Part shown: positions 17,269 through 26,289 of the stretch, one piece after another
How the letters are laid out: every line of letters begins with the position of its first letter
How positions within the stretch are numbered: position 1 is the stretch's first letter
From: Streptomyces sp. NBC_01707
Lineage (GTDB): Bacteria; Actinomycetota; Actinomycetes; Streptomycetales; Streptomycetaceae
Direction of reading: 5' to 3'
Length of the DNA: 64,000 bases
Assembly (NCBI RefSeq): GCF_041438805.1
Contig: NZ_CP109190.1
Location: 6,882,001 to 6,946,000 of the forward strand
The notes under the pieces: model-generated
Database searches by the model: none
The model's input: only the letters and a program-made list of their open reading frames with translations
What the model was told of the DNA's origin: nothing
Translations under genes and position numbers: made by a program

Positions 17269-18105
17269 TCAGCCGCGCTGGATGCCCGTGGTGTCCTGAA
17301 GCACACCGCGACGGCCGTCCTGGGTCTGGGCGATGAGACCCGGACCGCGCTGCTCCACCGCGAGGTACCAGGTGCCCGGCGCCAGTTCGGCGATCGGGCC
17401 GGGCGAACCGTCCTCGCCGTACAGCGGACGGGCCACCGGCACCGCGAACCAGAACGGCGTGAAGTCACCGGCCGGCGCCGAGCCGCCCTGCGGGGCCTGC
17501 TGCTGCGCCTGCGGCGCGTGCGCCATGGCGGGATCGGGCTGACCGGGCTGCGGCTGCGCACCGTACGGCTGGCCCGGCTGGGCACCGTACGGCTGCTGCT
17601 GGGCGCCGGGGTAGCCGTAACCCTGGCCCGGCTGCGGCTGGCCACCGTACGGCGACTGCACGGCCTGCGGACGCGGGGCGCCCATCAGGGGAGCCTTGAG
17701 CGCCGGGACGAGCGGCGTCGCGACCGCGCCGCCGGCGAGCACGATGGTCGCGAGCAGGCCGAGGATCAGGCCGGTACCCGCGTCGCTGGCGTCGATGATC
17801 GTCCAGAAGGCCGTCCACAGCGCGAAGACACAGAAGGCGGCTCCGAATTGACCGAGGTCGAGGCCGACGACCTTGCGGCTCGGCATGGCGCGGCCCACGA
17901 TCACCAGCACCGCACCGATGATTCCGGCCAGGAAGACGCTCATCAGGACCCCGAGCGCGTCCCAGGCATTCGGGGCGTCGAAGCTGGAGCAGTTGAGGCC
18001 CGCAGGGCAGTCGATGCCGGCGAGGTCGAGGAAAGAGGCGATGAACAGCACCACCGCTGCGCCGATCACCACGCCATCGCCTCGAGTGAGGGAGCGGATA
18101 TTCAC
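17269..18105 (-). CDS. membrane protein with Gln/Pro/Gly-rich linker
   Basis: A 278-residue protein. About four membrane segments occupy residues 12-145 (for example VVIGAAVVLFIASFLDLAGI and GTGLILGLLATIVLAGGAV). Then comes a flexible linker of repeated YGAQPGQ-like units up to about residue 215, and a C-terminal globular part ending in QDGRRGVLQDTTGIQRG. An architecture with an N-terminal membrane domain and Q-rich tail is common in actinomycetes and usually uncharacterised. GTG 18105 has an AAGGA ribosome site 7 bp upstream. I cannot assign a function. Confidence 0.7.
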   Translation of the reverse strand: MNIRSLTRGDGVVIGAAVVLFIASFLDLAGIDCPAGLNCSSFDAPNAWDALGVLMSVFLAGIIGAVLVIVGRAMPSRKVVGLDLGQFGAAFCVFALWTAFWTIIDASDAGTGLILGLLATIVLAGGAVATPLVPALKAPLMGAPRPQAVQSPYGGQPQPGQGYGYPGAQQQPYGAQPGQPYGAQPQPGQPDPAMAHAPQAQQQAPQGGSAPAGDFTPFWFAVPVARPLYGEDGSPGPIAELAPGTWYLAVEQRGPGLIAQTQDGRRGVLQDTTGIQRG

Positions 18106-18303
18106 GTGAAGGTCCTTAGTCGGTCGTCTCGTCGGGGCGGTCGTCGCTGCCGCCGGTACGGCGGGCACGGCGCGAAGCTCGGAGGCGGCTCCCCACCGTA
18201 CGGATGAATCTATCGTCTGCCCGGACGGGTTGTGTCCGGGCCCGGACGTTGTGCGGCCATCCCCCGTGATACCCCCGCACAACTACCGCACAACTCCCCT
18301 GCT

Positions 18304-19245
18304 TTACCCGTTGAAGTAGGAAGTGATGCCATCGGCAATGCCTTGTGCGGCCTTCTGGCGCCAACCCGCGCTGGTGAGCAGAGCGGCGTCCTTCGGATCA
18401 CGCATATTGCCGCACTCGATGAACACTTTGGGCACGGTCGACAAATTCAGCCCGCCCAGATCACTGCGGGTGTCCAACCCCGTATTGCCGCCGATGTAAT
18501 TGGAAGGCGCACTTCCGGTGGCGCGGACGAAGAGCCCCGCGATCCGGGTGCCGAGATCGCGCGACGGATCCACGATCTTCGAGGTGTCGGCGGCCCCGCC
18601 GTGCACGAGCGCGGGAAGGATCACATGGAACCCCCGGTTGCCGACCGCCGAACCGTCCGCGTGCACCGAGACGACCGCATCGGCCTCGGCGTCGTTGCCG
18701 ATCCGGGCCCGCTCGTCGACGCACGGGCCGTACGGGCGGTCGTCGTCGTACGTCAGGATCACCTTCGCGCCCTGCGCCTGGAGCAGCGCGCGAAGCCGGT
18801 GCGACACGTCCAGTGTGAACCGGGCCTCCGGGTAACCGGAGTCGGTGGACGTACCGGTGGTGTCGCACTCCTTGTGCGTGGTGCCGATGTCCACCTGGCG
18901 GCTGATCTCGCGGGTGTGCAGATGGTTGTCCGGGTTGTGCCCGGGATCGATGACGACGGTCTTCCCGGACAACGGCCCTGACACCCGGCCGCCCGTGGTC
19001 TTCGAGGGTGACGCGGACGGCGGCGATGCGGACGTCTTCTCCGGTGCCGGAGCGCTCTTCGACGGCGAGACCGACGGCGGCGCGGCGGAGGTGGCGCTGC
19101 TGCCCTGCCGGGGCCGGGCCTGCGCCCCGCCGCTGTCACCGCCCGCGCCGCAGCCCGCGGCACTCAGGCACACGGCTGCGAGCGCGACGGCGACGAACAG
19201 GGGCCGGCGGTGCGGGGTGGGGGAGACGCTGTCGTCGTACGGCAC
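18304..19245 (-). CDS. N-acetylmuramoyl-L-alanine amidase lipoprotein
   Basis: A 313-residue cell-wall hydrolase of the Amidase_3 family. The signal peptide ends in the lipobox LSAAGC, followed by a Ser/Pro/Ala-rich linker to about residue 95. The catalytic domain starts KTVVIDPGHNPDN with the first zinc ligand His, continues with the Glu in GYPEARF, and DAVVSVHADGS with the second His. FIECGNMRDPKDA provides the catalytic Glu. It cleaves the bond between muramic acid and the stem peptide, outside the membrane. The start is a GTG without a clear ribosome site, so the first residues are uncertain. Confidence 0.88.
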   Translation of the reverse strand: MPYDDSVSPTPHRRPLFVAVALAAVCLSAAGCGAGGDSGGAQARPRQGSSATSAAPPSVSPSKSAPAPEKTSASPPSASPSKTTGGRVSGPLSGKTVVIDPGHNPDNHLHTREISRQVDIGTTHKECDTTGTSTDSGYPEARFTLDVSHRLRALLQAQGAKVILTYDDDRPYGPCVDERARIGNDAEADAVVSVHADGSAVGNRGFHVILPALVHGGAADTSKIVDPSRDLGTRIAGLFVRATGSAPSNYIGGNTGLDTRSDLGGLNLSTVPKVFIECGNMRDPKDAALLTSAGWRQKAAQGIADGITSYFNG

Positions 19246-19267
19246 GCCGCGATGCTATCGGGGCGGC

Positions 19268-19912
19268 TCAGATGCCCGTTCCCGTACGGCGCAGGACGCG
19301 CAGCGAGTCCGTGACCGACACCTCGGTGAACGCCCCGGACGCCAGCGCCCGCAGATACACCCGGTACGGGGCCTGGCCGCCGTGCGCGGGATCGGGGAAC
19401 ACGTCGTGGATCACGAGCAGCCCGCCCTCGGCGAGATGCGGCGCCCAGCCCTCGTAGTCGCCGTTCGCGTGCTCGTCGGTGTGCCCGCCGTCGATGAAGA
19501 CGAAGCCGACCTGCCCGCCCCAGACAGCCGCGACCTGCGGGGACCGGCCGACGAGCGCCACCACATGGTCTTCCAGCCCGGCCGCGTGCAGGGTGCGGCG
19601 GAACGTCGGCAGTGTGTCCATCCGGCCGACCTCCGGGTCGACGACGGTCGGGTCGTGGTACTCCCAGCCGGGCTGCTGCTCCTCGCTGCCACGGTGATGG
19701 TCGACCGTGAGCGCCGTCACACCGGCCGCCCGGGCGGCGTCGGCGAGCAGGATCGTGGACCGCCCGCAGTACGTCCCGACCTCCAGCAGCGGCAGACCGA
19801 GCGCGGCGGCGTCGGTGGCGGCCGTGTAGAGGGCGAGCCCCTCGCCCACCGGCATGAACCCCTTGGCGGCCTGAAAGGCGGCGAGAATCTCGGGCTTGGG
19901 CTCGGCGGCCAC
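19268..19912 (-). CDS. class I SAM-dependent methyltransferase
   Basis: A 214-residue O-methyltransferase-like protein. Motif I appears as LLEVGTYCGRSTILLADAA, VDHHRGSEEQQPGWEYHDP follows beta-2, and FVFIDGGHTDEHANGDYEGW is the acidic loop of the family (Methyltransf_24 type). GTG 19912 has a strong AGGAGG ribosome site, so the much longer open frame upstream is not used. It is separated by 22 bp from the amidase gene on the same strand and may form a two-gene unit with it. The substrate is unknown. Confidence 0.82.
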   Translation of the reverse strand: MAAEPKPEILAAFQAAKGFMPVGEGLALYTAATDAAALGLPLLEVGTYCGRSTILLADAARAAGVTALTVDHHRGSEEQQPGWEYHDPTVVDPEVGRMDTLPTFRRTLHAAGLEDHVVALVGRSPQVAAVWGGQVGFVFIDGGHTDEHANGDYEGWAPHLAEGGLLVIHDVFPDPAHGGQAPYRVYLRALASGAFTEVSVTDSLRVLRRTGTGI

Positions 19913-19997
19913 GGGGTTCCTCCTGGCGGTGCGGGGATCGAACGGCGCCCCATGGTGCCGTACGGCCTGGTCGGCGGTGTCGGCGGGGTGTCGCCGC

Positions 19998-20461
19998 ATG
20001 ATTTCCGACCGCACCGGTCCGCGCGACGCCGTCATCGGGGCCGCGCGTGACGGGCTGCCGTACATGGGAGCCGGTGCGGCTACGAACAGGGCGGCCCCAC
20101 CCTCCGGGCCACCGACGACATGTCCGTCGTGCAGCCGCCGTCGTTCGAGACGCTCGGCCTCGTCCCGTTCCGGATCAACCCGCACTGTCTGGACCCGGAC
20201 CCGGACCCGGACCCGGACAGCACCCACAAGGACGAGCCCCGCGAGCAGCGGCTCACCGAGTTCCTGGAGGAGAACGACGTGCCGGTGCTCGGTCTGCGAG
20301 AGGGGTCATGGCTGAGGGTCGACGGCCGGCAGACCCGGGTGCGGGGCGCCCGCCCCGCCCGGCTGTTCACCCGCGGCGCCGAGCCGAGGGAGCTCCCGGT
20401 GGGGCCGGACGTCCCTCATCCGCTCACGACGGCACCGCGGTTCGACGCTCCGGTGCGCTGA
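19998..20461 (+). pseudogene. pepE: broken peptidase E (S51 dipeptidase) gene
   Basis: Only the C-terminal part of a PepE-type serine peptidase remains. Frame one reads AARDGLPYMGAGAATNRAAP, which matches the nucleophile region RVRAGLPYMGWSAGSN of PepE, but the catalytic Ser is Gly. A frameshift near 20098-20105 then leads to DDMSVVQPPSFETLGLVPF and RINPHCLDPD, followed by ENDVPVLGLREGSWLRV, all typical of PepE. A GACCCG unit is repeated about four times at 20191-20220, giving extra DP pairs where intact PepE has one or two. The N-terminal half is missing. It overlaps the convergent MFS gene by 38 bp. Confidence 0.8.
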
Positions 20462-22223
20462 CCGTCAGTACGAGGTCGGCCTCGGCCGGCAGGCCGTTCG
20501 CCGGGTACGTCGCCGGGCAGGCGCGCGGCGCGTACCCGGAGGCGGAAGCGGCCAGGACGAAGGTGCCGCTGGACGGGGCGGCCAGGGAGTACCGGCCGGC
20601 TTCGTCCGTCACGGTGAGCCCCGCCTGCCGCCCCATCCGGTCGATCAGCGTGACGTTGGCGCGAGCCACCGGCGAGCCGTCCGCATCGAGCACCCTGCCC
20701 CGGAAGCCGTCCGGTCCGGCGACGGGACGCGAGGCCTCCTGGGCGGGCGCCGCCCCGTCGGTGCTGCTGGCCAGCAGCACCGGCCGCAGCGCGTTGCGCT
20801 GCGACGGCAGGAACGCGGCCAGTACCAGACCGATCAGCACCGCACCCGTAGCGATCATGAACGAGGTCCGGAACCCCTCCATCGAAGGCGCCTGCCCCGG
20901 ACCCATGCGCACCGAGGTGTTGGCCAGCACCATGCCGATCACGGCGCTCGACACGGACGTACCGATCGACCGCATCAGAGTGTTCAGACCGTTGGCCGCG
21001 CCGGTCTCCGACGGATCGACGGCCCCGATGATCAGCGCGGGCAGCGAGGAGTACGCGAGCCCGATACCGGCCCCGAGCACCACCGCGATCACCACGGTCT
21101 GCCAGGCGGCACTCATCAGACCGAGCCCTGCCCCGTAACCGATCGCGATGATCAGCATGCCGAGCATCAGCGACACCTTGGGGCCGCGGCGGGCCGACAG
21201 CCGCGCGTACAGCGGGGCGACGAACATCATGGTCAGACCCAGCGGCGCCACGCACAGGCCCGCCACGACCATCGACTGCCCGAGGCCGTACCCGGTCGAC
21301 ACCGGCAGCTGGAGCAGCTGCGGCAGGACGAGCGAGACGGCGTAGAACGCGACGCCGACCATCACCGAGGTGAGGTTGGTGAGCAGTACCTCGCGCCGGG
21401 CCGAGGTCCGCAGATCGACCAGCGGTGCGGGGCTGCGCAGCTCGAAGAGCCCCCACAGCACCAGGATCAGCAGGGACGCGGCGATCAGTCCGAGCGTGGT
21501 GGCCGAGGTCCAGCCCCAGTCGCTGCCCTTGGTGATCGGCAGCAGCAGGCAGACCAGGCCGAGCGAGAGCCCGAGCGCACCGGGCAGATCGAACCGGCCG
21601 GGCGCCCGCAGCGAGGTCTCCGGTACGGCGAGGACGGTCAGCACCATCGACAGCACCCCGAGGCCGGCCGCGCCGAAGAACAGCGTGTGCCAGTCGGCGT
21701 GCTGGGCGACCAGCGCGGCGGCGGGCAGCGCGAGCCCGCCGCCCACCCCGATCGAGGAGCTCATCAGCGCCATCGCCGAGCCGAGCTTCTCGCGCGGCAG
21801 CTCGTCGCGCATGATGCCGATGCCCAGCGGGATGGCACCCATCGCGAAGCCCTGGAGCGCCCGCCCCGCGATCATGACCACGAGTTGATCGGTGAAGGCG
21901 CAGATCAGCGAGCCGAACACCATGACGGCGAGGCTGGTGAGCAGCATCTTCCGCTTGCCGAAGAGATCGCCGAGCCGGCCCATGATCGGTGTGGCGACGG
22001 CACCCGCGAGCAGGGTCGCGGTCAGTACCCAGGTGGCGTTGGACGGATCGGTGTGGAGAAGGGCCGGCAGGTCCTTGATGACGGGGACGAGCAGGGTCTG
22101 CATGACCGCGACGGTGATACCCGCGAAGGCGAGAACGGGGACCACACCGCCACCCGCACGGGGGGTCCGCGGATCGGGGAGCGGCTGCTCCCCGGCGTGC
22201 TGATCGTGCGTCGCTTGTGGCAT
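20424..22223 (-). CDS. DHA2-type MFS exporter with C-terminal carboxypeptidase-regulatory domain
   Basis: A 599-residue protein. About 14 membrane helices fill residues 25-500, with GRLGDLFGKRKML as the MFS loop 2-3 motif. An extra C-terminal domain, roughly residues 505-599, contains FRGRVLDADGSPVARANVTL, DEAGRYSLAAPSSGTFVLAA and SGYAP, which is the CarboxypepD_reg-like beta-sandwich. ATG 22223 has a GGAGG ribosome site. It probably exports a drug or metabolite. It is divergent from the fused acyl-CoA dehydrogenase, sharing the region that holds the KstR-type operator, so coregulation is possible. Confidence 0.85.
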   Translation of the reverse strand: MPQATHDQHAGEQPLPDPRTPRAGGGVVPVLAFAGITVAVMQTLLVPVIKDLPALLHTDPSNATWVLTATLLAGAVATPIMGRLGDLFGKRKMLLTSLAVMVFGSLICAFTDQLVVMIAGRALQGFAMGAIPLGIGIMRDELPREKLGSAMALMSSSIGVGGGLALPAAALVAQHADWHTLFFGAAGLGVLSMVLTVLAVPETSLRAPGRFDLPGALGLSLGLVCLLLPITKGSDWGWTSATTLGLIAASLLILVLWGLFELRSPAPLVDLRTSARREVLLTNLTSVMVGVAFYAVSLVLPQLLQLPVSTGYGLGQSMVVAGLCVAPLGLTMMFVAPLYARLSARRGPKVSLMLGMLIIAIGYGAGLGLMSAAWQTVVIAVVLGAGIGLAYSSLPALIIGAVDPSETGAANGLNTLMRSIGTSVSSAVIGMVLANTSVRMGPGQAPSMEGFRTSFMIATGAVLIGLVLAAFLPSQRNALRPVLLASSTDGAAPAQEASRPVAGPDGFRGRVLDADGSPVARANVTLIDRMGRQAGLTVTDEAGRYSLAAPSSGTFVLAASASGYAPRACPATYPANGLPAEADLVLTVSAPERRTAVPS

Positions 22224-22414
22224 GCGTGCGGCCTCCGGGCAGCGGAAGAAGGGGGTGGAGGTGGAGTGCGGTCCGGCGGCGGGCAGCGGTGACCGCCAAG
22301 TGGGTGCAGGTTGAACACTTCCGGACGTCCGCCGTATTCCTGTGAACGCAGGGCGAATGGGGCACGACGCGTTCCTCGGCGGGAAGCGCACGGTCGTCCG
22401 ACCTTCCATCGGAT

Positions 22415-22428
22415 TGGAACGTGTTCTA
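22415..22428. promoter_or_regulatory. KstR-type operator 2 (before the acyl-CoA dehydrogenase)
   Basis: TGGAACGTGTTCTA matches the KstR consensus TnnAACnnGTTnnA perfectly. It lies 43 bp before the acyl-CoA dehydrogenase start, where a repressor would block transcription. It also lies 191 bp before the divergent MFS gene. The rest of 22224-22471 contains no gene that I can support. Confidence 0.72.
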
Positions 22429-22471
22429 CTCTTGCGCCGTTCCAGTGGCCGCGACCGGCGAGGATCCGCAT

Positions 22472-24649
22472 ATGGGTATCGCAATCAGCCAAGAACAGCA
22501 GGAGCTGGCGCAGTCCGTACGAGGGTGGCTGGCGCGTGCCGTGCCGCCGGCGGAGATCCGCAAACTCCTCGACGCGAGCGCCCCTTATGCGCCCGGCGTG
22601 CGCCCCGGCTACTGGGACGGGCTGGCGGAACAGGGTCTGCTCGCCCTCCACCTGCCCGAGGGGTACGGGGGAGGGGGCGGCGCACTCCTCGACCTCGCCG
22701 CGGTCCTGGAGGAGACGGGGCGGGCCGCGCTCCCCGGCCCCTACCTGGCGACCGCACTCGCCTCGGCGCTGCTCGGCGGGGCAGAGGCGAGTGAGCTTGC
22801 ACGCGCCCTCGCGGACGGCACCCGCATCGGCGCCGTCGCCCTCGGCCCCGGCACCCTCACCGCTGTGGAGAGCGAGGGCGGCCATCTCCTCGACGGCGTC
22901 GCCCCGCCCGTGCTCTCCGGCGCCGATGCCGACCTGCTCCTGCTTCCCGCCGCATCGGCCGGCGGCACCCGCTGGTTCGCCGTCGACTCCGCTGCCGAAG
23001 GGCTGACCGTACGCCCGCACCGCGGCGCCGACCCGACCCGGCCCACCGCCGAGGTCCGCGCCGACGGCGTACTCGTCCCCGCCGCCCGTGCCGTACGCAT
23101 CGACTCCGGGACCGTCCGCGATCTCGCCGCCGTCCTGTTCGCCGCCGAGGCATGCGGCACCGCCGCCTGGGCGCTGGACACCGCCGTCGCGTACGCCCAG
23201 GTCCGTGAACAGTTCGGCCGCCCCATCGGACAGTTCCAGGGCATCAAACACCTCTGCGCCGACATGCTCGTACGCGTCGAGCAGTCCCGCGCGCTGGTGT
23301 GGGACGCCGCCCGCGCGGCGGACCGGGCCCCGGAGACACGCGCACTGGTCGCCGCCCTCGCGGCGGGCACGGCTCTGGACGCCGCCCACAGCTGCGCCAA
23401 GGACTGCATCCAGATCCTCGGCGGTATCGGCTTCACCTGGGAGCACGACGCCCACCTCCACCTGCGCCGGGCCGTGGTGGCGCGTCAGCTGCTCGGGGCC
23501 GGGGACGTCCATCGGCTGCGGGCCGCCCGGCTGGCCGAAGGCGGGGCTCGCCGCGAGCTCTCCCTGGAGCTCCCCGCCGAGGCCGCCCGCCACCGCGCCG
23601 AGGCGCGCGAAACCGTCGCCGCCGCCCGGGGCCTCGACCCGGAGGCGGCCCGCCGTGCCCTCGCCCCGACCGGCTACGCCGCCCCGCACCTGCCCGCCCC
23701 CTACGGACTGGACGCCGGACCGGTGCAACAGCTGGCCGTGCAACAGGAGCTGGCGGAACAGGGCGTGAAGGTCAGCGGCCTGGGAATCGCCACCTGGGTG
23801 GTGCCGTCGCTCCTCGCGTACGGGACACCGGAGCAGCAGGACCGCTATCTCCTGCCCACCCTGCGGGGCGAACTCCTGTGGTGCCAGCTGTTCTCCGAAC
23901 CCGGCGCCGGCTCCGACCTCGCCTCGCTCCGGACGAGGGCCGAGCGGACCGCCGACGGCTGGCGGATCAACGGCCAGAAGGTGTGGACGAGCGCCGCCCA
24001 ATGGGCCGACCACGGCATCCTGCTCGCCAGGACCGACCCGGACGCCCCCAAGCACCAGGGGATCGGCTACTTCCTCGTCGACATGAAGAACACCGCAGGC
24101 ATCCACATCCGCCCGCTGAAGGAGATCACCGGCGAATCCCTCTTCAACGAGGTGTACTTCGACGACGTCCTGCTGCCCGCGGACGCCGTCGTCGGCGATG
24201 TCGGCGACGGCTGGCGGGTCGCCCGCAACACCCTCGGCAACGAACGCGTCCACATGGCCGACCAGATGACCTTCGACACCGGCCTGGAAGCGCTGATCGC
24301 CCGCTCCGGCGAACTCGACGGCACGTACCGGGCGCGGATCGGCGCGCTGGCCGCCGAGGCGCACGCGCTCGCCTGCATCGGGCTGCGGACCACCATGCAA
24401 CAGGTCTCCGGCCTGGAACCGGGCGCCGGGGCAGCCGTACGCAAAATCGTCCAGACCACCCACCAGCAGAAGGTCGCCGAACTCGCCCTGGAGCTTCTGG
24501 GGCCGGCCGGTGCGACCGACGAGGGCGCCGGGGCGCGGGCCCTGCACGACTTTCTGATGTCCCGCTGTCTGACCATCGCGGGCGGCACCACCCAGGTCCA
24601 GCTCAACGTCGTCGCCGAGCGCATCCTCGGCCTGCCCCGGGACCCGTGA
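22472..24649 (+). CDS. fused (tandem) acyl-CoA dehydrogenase
   Basis: A 725-residue protein made of two acyl-CoA dehydrogenase units in a row. The first half (to about residue 380) ends with QILGGIGFTWEHDAHLHLRRA. The second half carries the FAD and substrate motifs QLFSEPGAGSDLASL and VWTSAAQWADHG and ends ITIAGGTTQVQLNVVAERIL. Such fusions resemble mycobacterial FadE34-type proteins, which act on the side chain of steroids and replace an alpha2beta2 complex. It has no signal peptide. ATG 22472 is the first sensible start behind the KstR-type operator. It probably catalyses alpha,beta-dehydrogenation of a bulky acyl-CoA. Confidence 0.85.
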   Translation: MGIAISQEQQELAQSVRGWLARAVPPAEIRKLLDASAPYAPGVRPGYWDGLAEQGLLALHLPEGYGGGGGALLDLAAVLEETGRAALPGPYLATALASALLGGAEASELARALADGTRIGAVALGPGTLTAVESEGGHLLDGVAPPVLSGADADLLLLPAASAGGTRWFAVDSAAEGLTVRPHRGADPTRPTAEVRADGVLVPAARAVRIDSGTVRDLAAVLFAAEACGTAAWALDTAVAYAQVREQFGRPIGQFQGIKHLCADMLVRVEQSRALVWDAARAADRAPETRALVAALAAGTALDAAHSCAKDCIQILGGIGFTWEHDAHLHLRRAVVARQLLGAGDVHRLRAARLAEGGARRELSLELPAEAARHRAEARETVAAARGLDPEAARRALAPTGYAAPHLPAPYGLDAGPVQQLAVQQELAEQGVKVSGLGIATWVVPSLLAYGTPEQQDRYLLPTLRGELLWCQLFSEPGAGSDLASLRTRAERTADGWRINGQKVWTSAAQWADHGILLARTDPDAPKHQGIGYFLVDMKNTAGIHIRPLKEITGESLFNEVYFDDVLLPADAVVGDVGDGWRVARNTLGNERVHMADQMTFDTGLEALIARSGELDGTYRARIGALAAEAHALACIGLRTTMQQVSGLEPGAGAAVRKIVQTTHQQKVAELALELLGPAGATDEGAGARALHDFLMSRCLTIAGGTTQVQLNVVAERILGLPRDP

Positions 24650-24699
24650 CACCCGGCCCGGTCAGGCCCCCCGGGGGCCGGGCCGGCATCGTCCGGGTG

Positions 24700-24965
24700 G
24701 TGGAGCTACGTCATCTCTCCGGATGCGTCGCCGTCGCCGAGGAACTGCACTTCCGCCGCGCCGCCGATGTGTGCACATCGCCCGGTCGCCGCTGAGCCGG
24801 CAGATCCGCCTGCTCGAACGGGACCTGGGCGTGAAGGTCTTCGACCGGTACCCGGTGATCCGGCACATGAACAACCTGGAGTCCGTCCTCAGCTACGAGG
24901 GCACCACGGAGATGCACACTCTCGCTCTCGGTCAGGCGCTCACCGGTCACGCAGCCTTCCGCTGA
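24700..24965 (+). pseudogene. chimeric remnant: LysR helix-turn-helix joined to glutaryl-CoA dehydrogenase C-terminus
   Basis: GTG 24700 begins VELRHLSGCVAVAEELHFRR, the classic LysR N-terminus. The frame breaks near 24770, where it would read to a stop; a one-base shift continues as HIARSPLSRQIRLLERDLGV and KVFDR, again LysR-like. Directly after, from 24849, the same frame reads YPVIRHMNNLESVLSYEGTT and ends ALGQALTGHAAFR with a stop at 24963-24965. That ending is the C-terminus of glutaryl-CoA dehydrogenase. So a LysR gene start and an acyl-CoA dehydrogenase end have been joined by deletion. No function is expected. Confidence 0.75.
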
Positions 24966-24986
24966 CCGGTCCCCGTTGCCATTATC

Positions 24987-24999
24987 TGATGCATCGTCA
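24987..24999. promoter_or_regulatory. TGATGCATCGTCA operator-like site before the thiolase
   Basis: The site lies inside a longer inverted repeat, ATCTGA...TCAGAT (24984-25002). It differs at one base from the reverse complement of the palindrome before the LLM oxidoreductase at 17177-17189. It is 38 bp before the thiolase start, fitting a repressor site. Confidence 0.5.
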
Positions 25000-25037
25000 G
25001 ATTGGTCGGAGTGTGGCAGCGGCCCGGGAGGAATGCC

Positions 25038-26234
25038 ATGAAGGCCTACATCGTCGGTGTCGGGATGACGAAGTTCGAGAAGCCCGAGACGCGCGACTGG
25101 CAGTACTGGGACATGGTGAAGGAGGCCGGGAGCGCGGCGCTGGCCGACGCCGGGGTCCGTTACGAGCAGGTGCAGCAGGTCCCCGTCGGCTACTGCTTCC
25201 AGGCCTCCACGGCCGGCCAGCGCGCCGCGTACGAACTCGGACTGACCGGCGTACCCGTCTACAACGTCAACAACAACTGTGCGACCGGCTCCACAGCGCT
25301 GATGATGGCCCGTCAGTTCGTCGAGGGCGGCATCAGCGACTGCGTGCTCGCGCTCGGATTCGAGAAGATGGCGCGCGGGGCGCTGGGCGGCGGCGGATCC
25401 GACGGCGGCGCCGCCGACTTCCGGACGTCGCCCGTCGCCCGGCACTACGGGATCATGGCCGCCGCCCACGGCTTCGAGATGTCCCCGCCCACCGCCCAGA
25501 TCTTCGGCGACGCGGCCCGCGAACACATGGACCGGTACGGGACGACCGAGGCGCAGCTCGCGGCGGTCGGCGCCAAGAACCACCGGCACTCGGTGAACAA
25601 TCCGTACGCCCAGTTCCAGGACGTGTACACGGTCGACGAGATCCTCGCCGCCCGGACCGTCCACCGTCCGCTGACCAAGCTCCAGTGCTCGCCCACCTCC
25701 GACGGGGCGGCCGCCGTCGTCGTCGTGTCGGAACGGTTCGTCGAGAGCCACGGGCTGGGCGACCGGGCCGTCGAGATCGTCGCCCAGGCCATGACGACCG
25801 ACACCGGTGAGTCGTTCGCCTCCGGCACCTGCATCGACGCCGTCGGCCGGCCCATGTCCCGGGCCGCCGCCCAGCAGGTGTACGACGCCTCGGGGCTCTC
25901 GGCCGCGGACCTCGACGTCATCGAGCTGCACGACTGCTTCTCCATCAACGAACTCCTGACCTATGAGGCGCTCGGCCTGTGCGGCGAGGGTGAGTCCGGC
26001 AAACTCGTCGAGTCCGGGGCCACCACCTACGGCGGCCGCTGGGTCGTCAACCCGTCCGGCGGGCTGATCTCCAAGGGGCACCCGCTCGGCGCCACCGGCA
26101 TCGCCCAGGCCGCCGAACTCATCTGGCAGCTGCGCGGTGAGGCGGGCCCCCGGCAGGTGCCCGATGCCCGGGTCGGGCTCGCTCACAACATCGGGCTCGG
26201 TGGCGCGGCGGTGGTCACGCTCCTCCGTCGCTAG
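25038..26234 (+). CDS. thiolase-like lipid-transfer protein (SCP-x type)
   Basis: A 398-residue thiolase-superfamily protein. The N-terminus [17 protein letters not shown] is typical of the lipid-transfer/SCP-x branch. The nucleophile region is [14 protein letters not shown] with the Cys near residue 84, a His is found in [11 protein letters not shown], and the second active-site region reads [17 protein letters not shown]. It may cleave a 3-ketoacyl-CoA or take part in a retro-aldol step, as some mycobacterial Ltp proteins do in steroid side-chain degradation. ATG 25038 has a GGGAGG ribosome site. It stands downstream of the chimeric pseudogene and behind an operator-like palindrome. Confidence 0.86.
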   Translation: MKAYIVGVGMTKFEKPETRDWQYWDMVKEAGSAALADAGVRYEQVQQVPVGYCFQASTAGQRAAYELGLTGVPVYNVNNNCATGSTALMMARQFVEGGISDCVLALGFEKMARGALGGGGSDGGAADFRTSPVARHYGIMAAAHGFEMSPPTAQIFGDAAREHMDRYGTTEAQLAAVGAKNHRHSVNNPYAQFQDVYTVDEILAARTVHRPLTKLQCSPTSDGAAAVVVVSERFVESHGLGDRAVEIVAQAMTTDTGESFASGTCIDAVGRPMSRAAAQQVYDASGLSAADLDVIELHDCFSINELLTYEALGLCGEGESGKLVESGATTYGGRWVVNPSGGLISKGHPLGATGIAQAAELIWQLRGEAGPRQVPDARVGLAHNIGLGGAAVVTLLRR

Positions 26235-26289
26235 TCGGAGCCGAGGCCCGACCATATACCGATGTACGGGGCGCAGGGTGCCTGCGAGT

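Noticed and set aside
20191..20220. GACCCG repeat as a separate microsatellite feature
   Set aside because: It lies at the place of the normal LDPD motif of peptidase E, so it is best described as an expansion inside that pseudogene.
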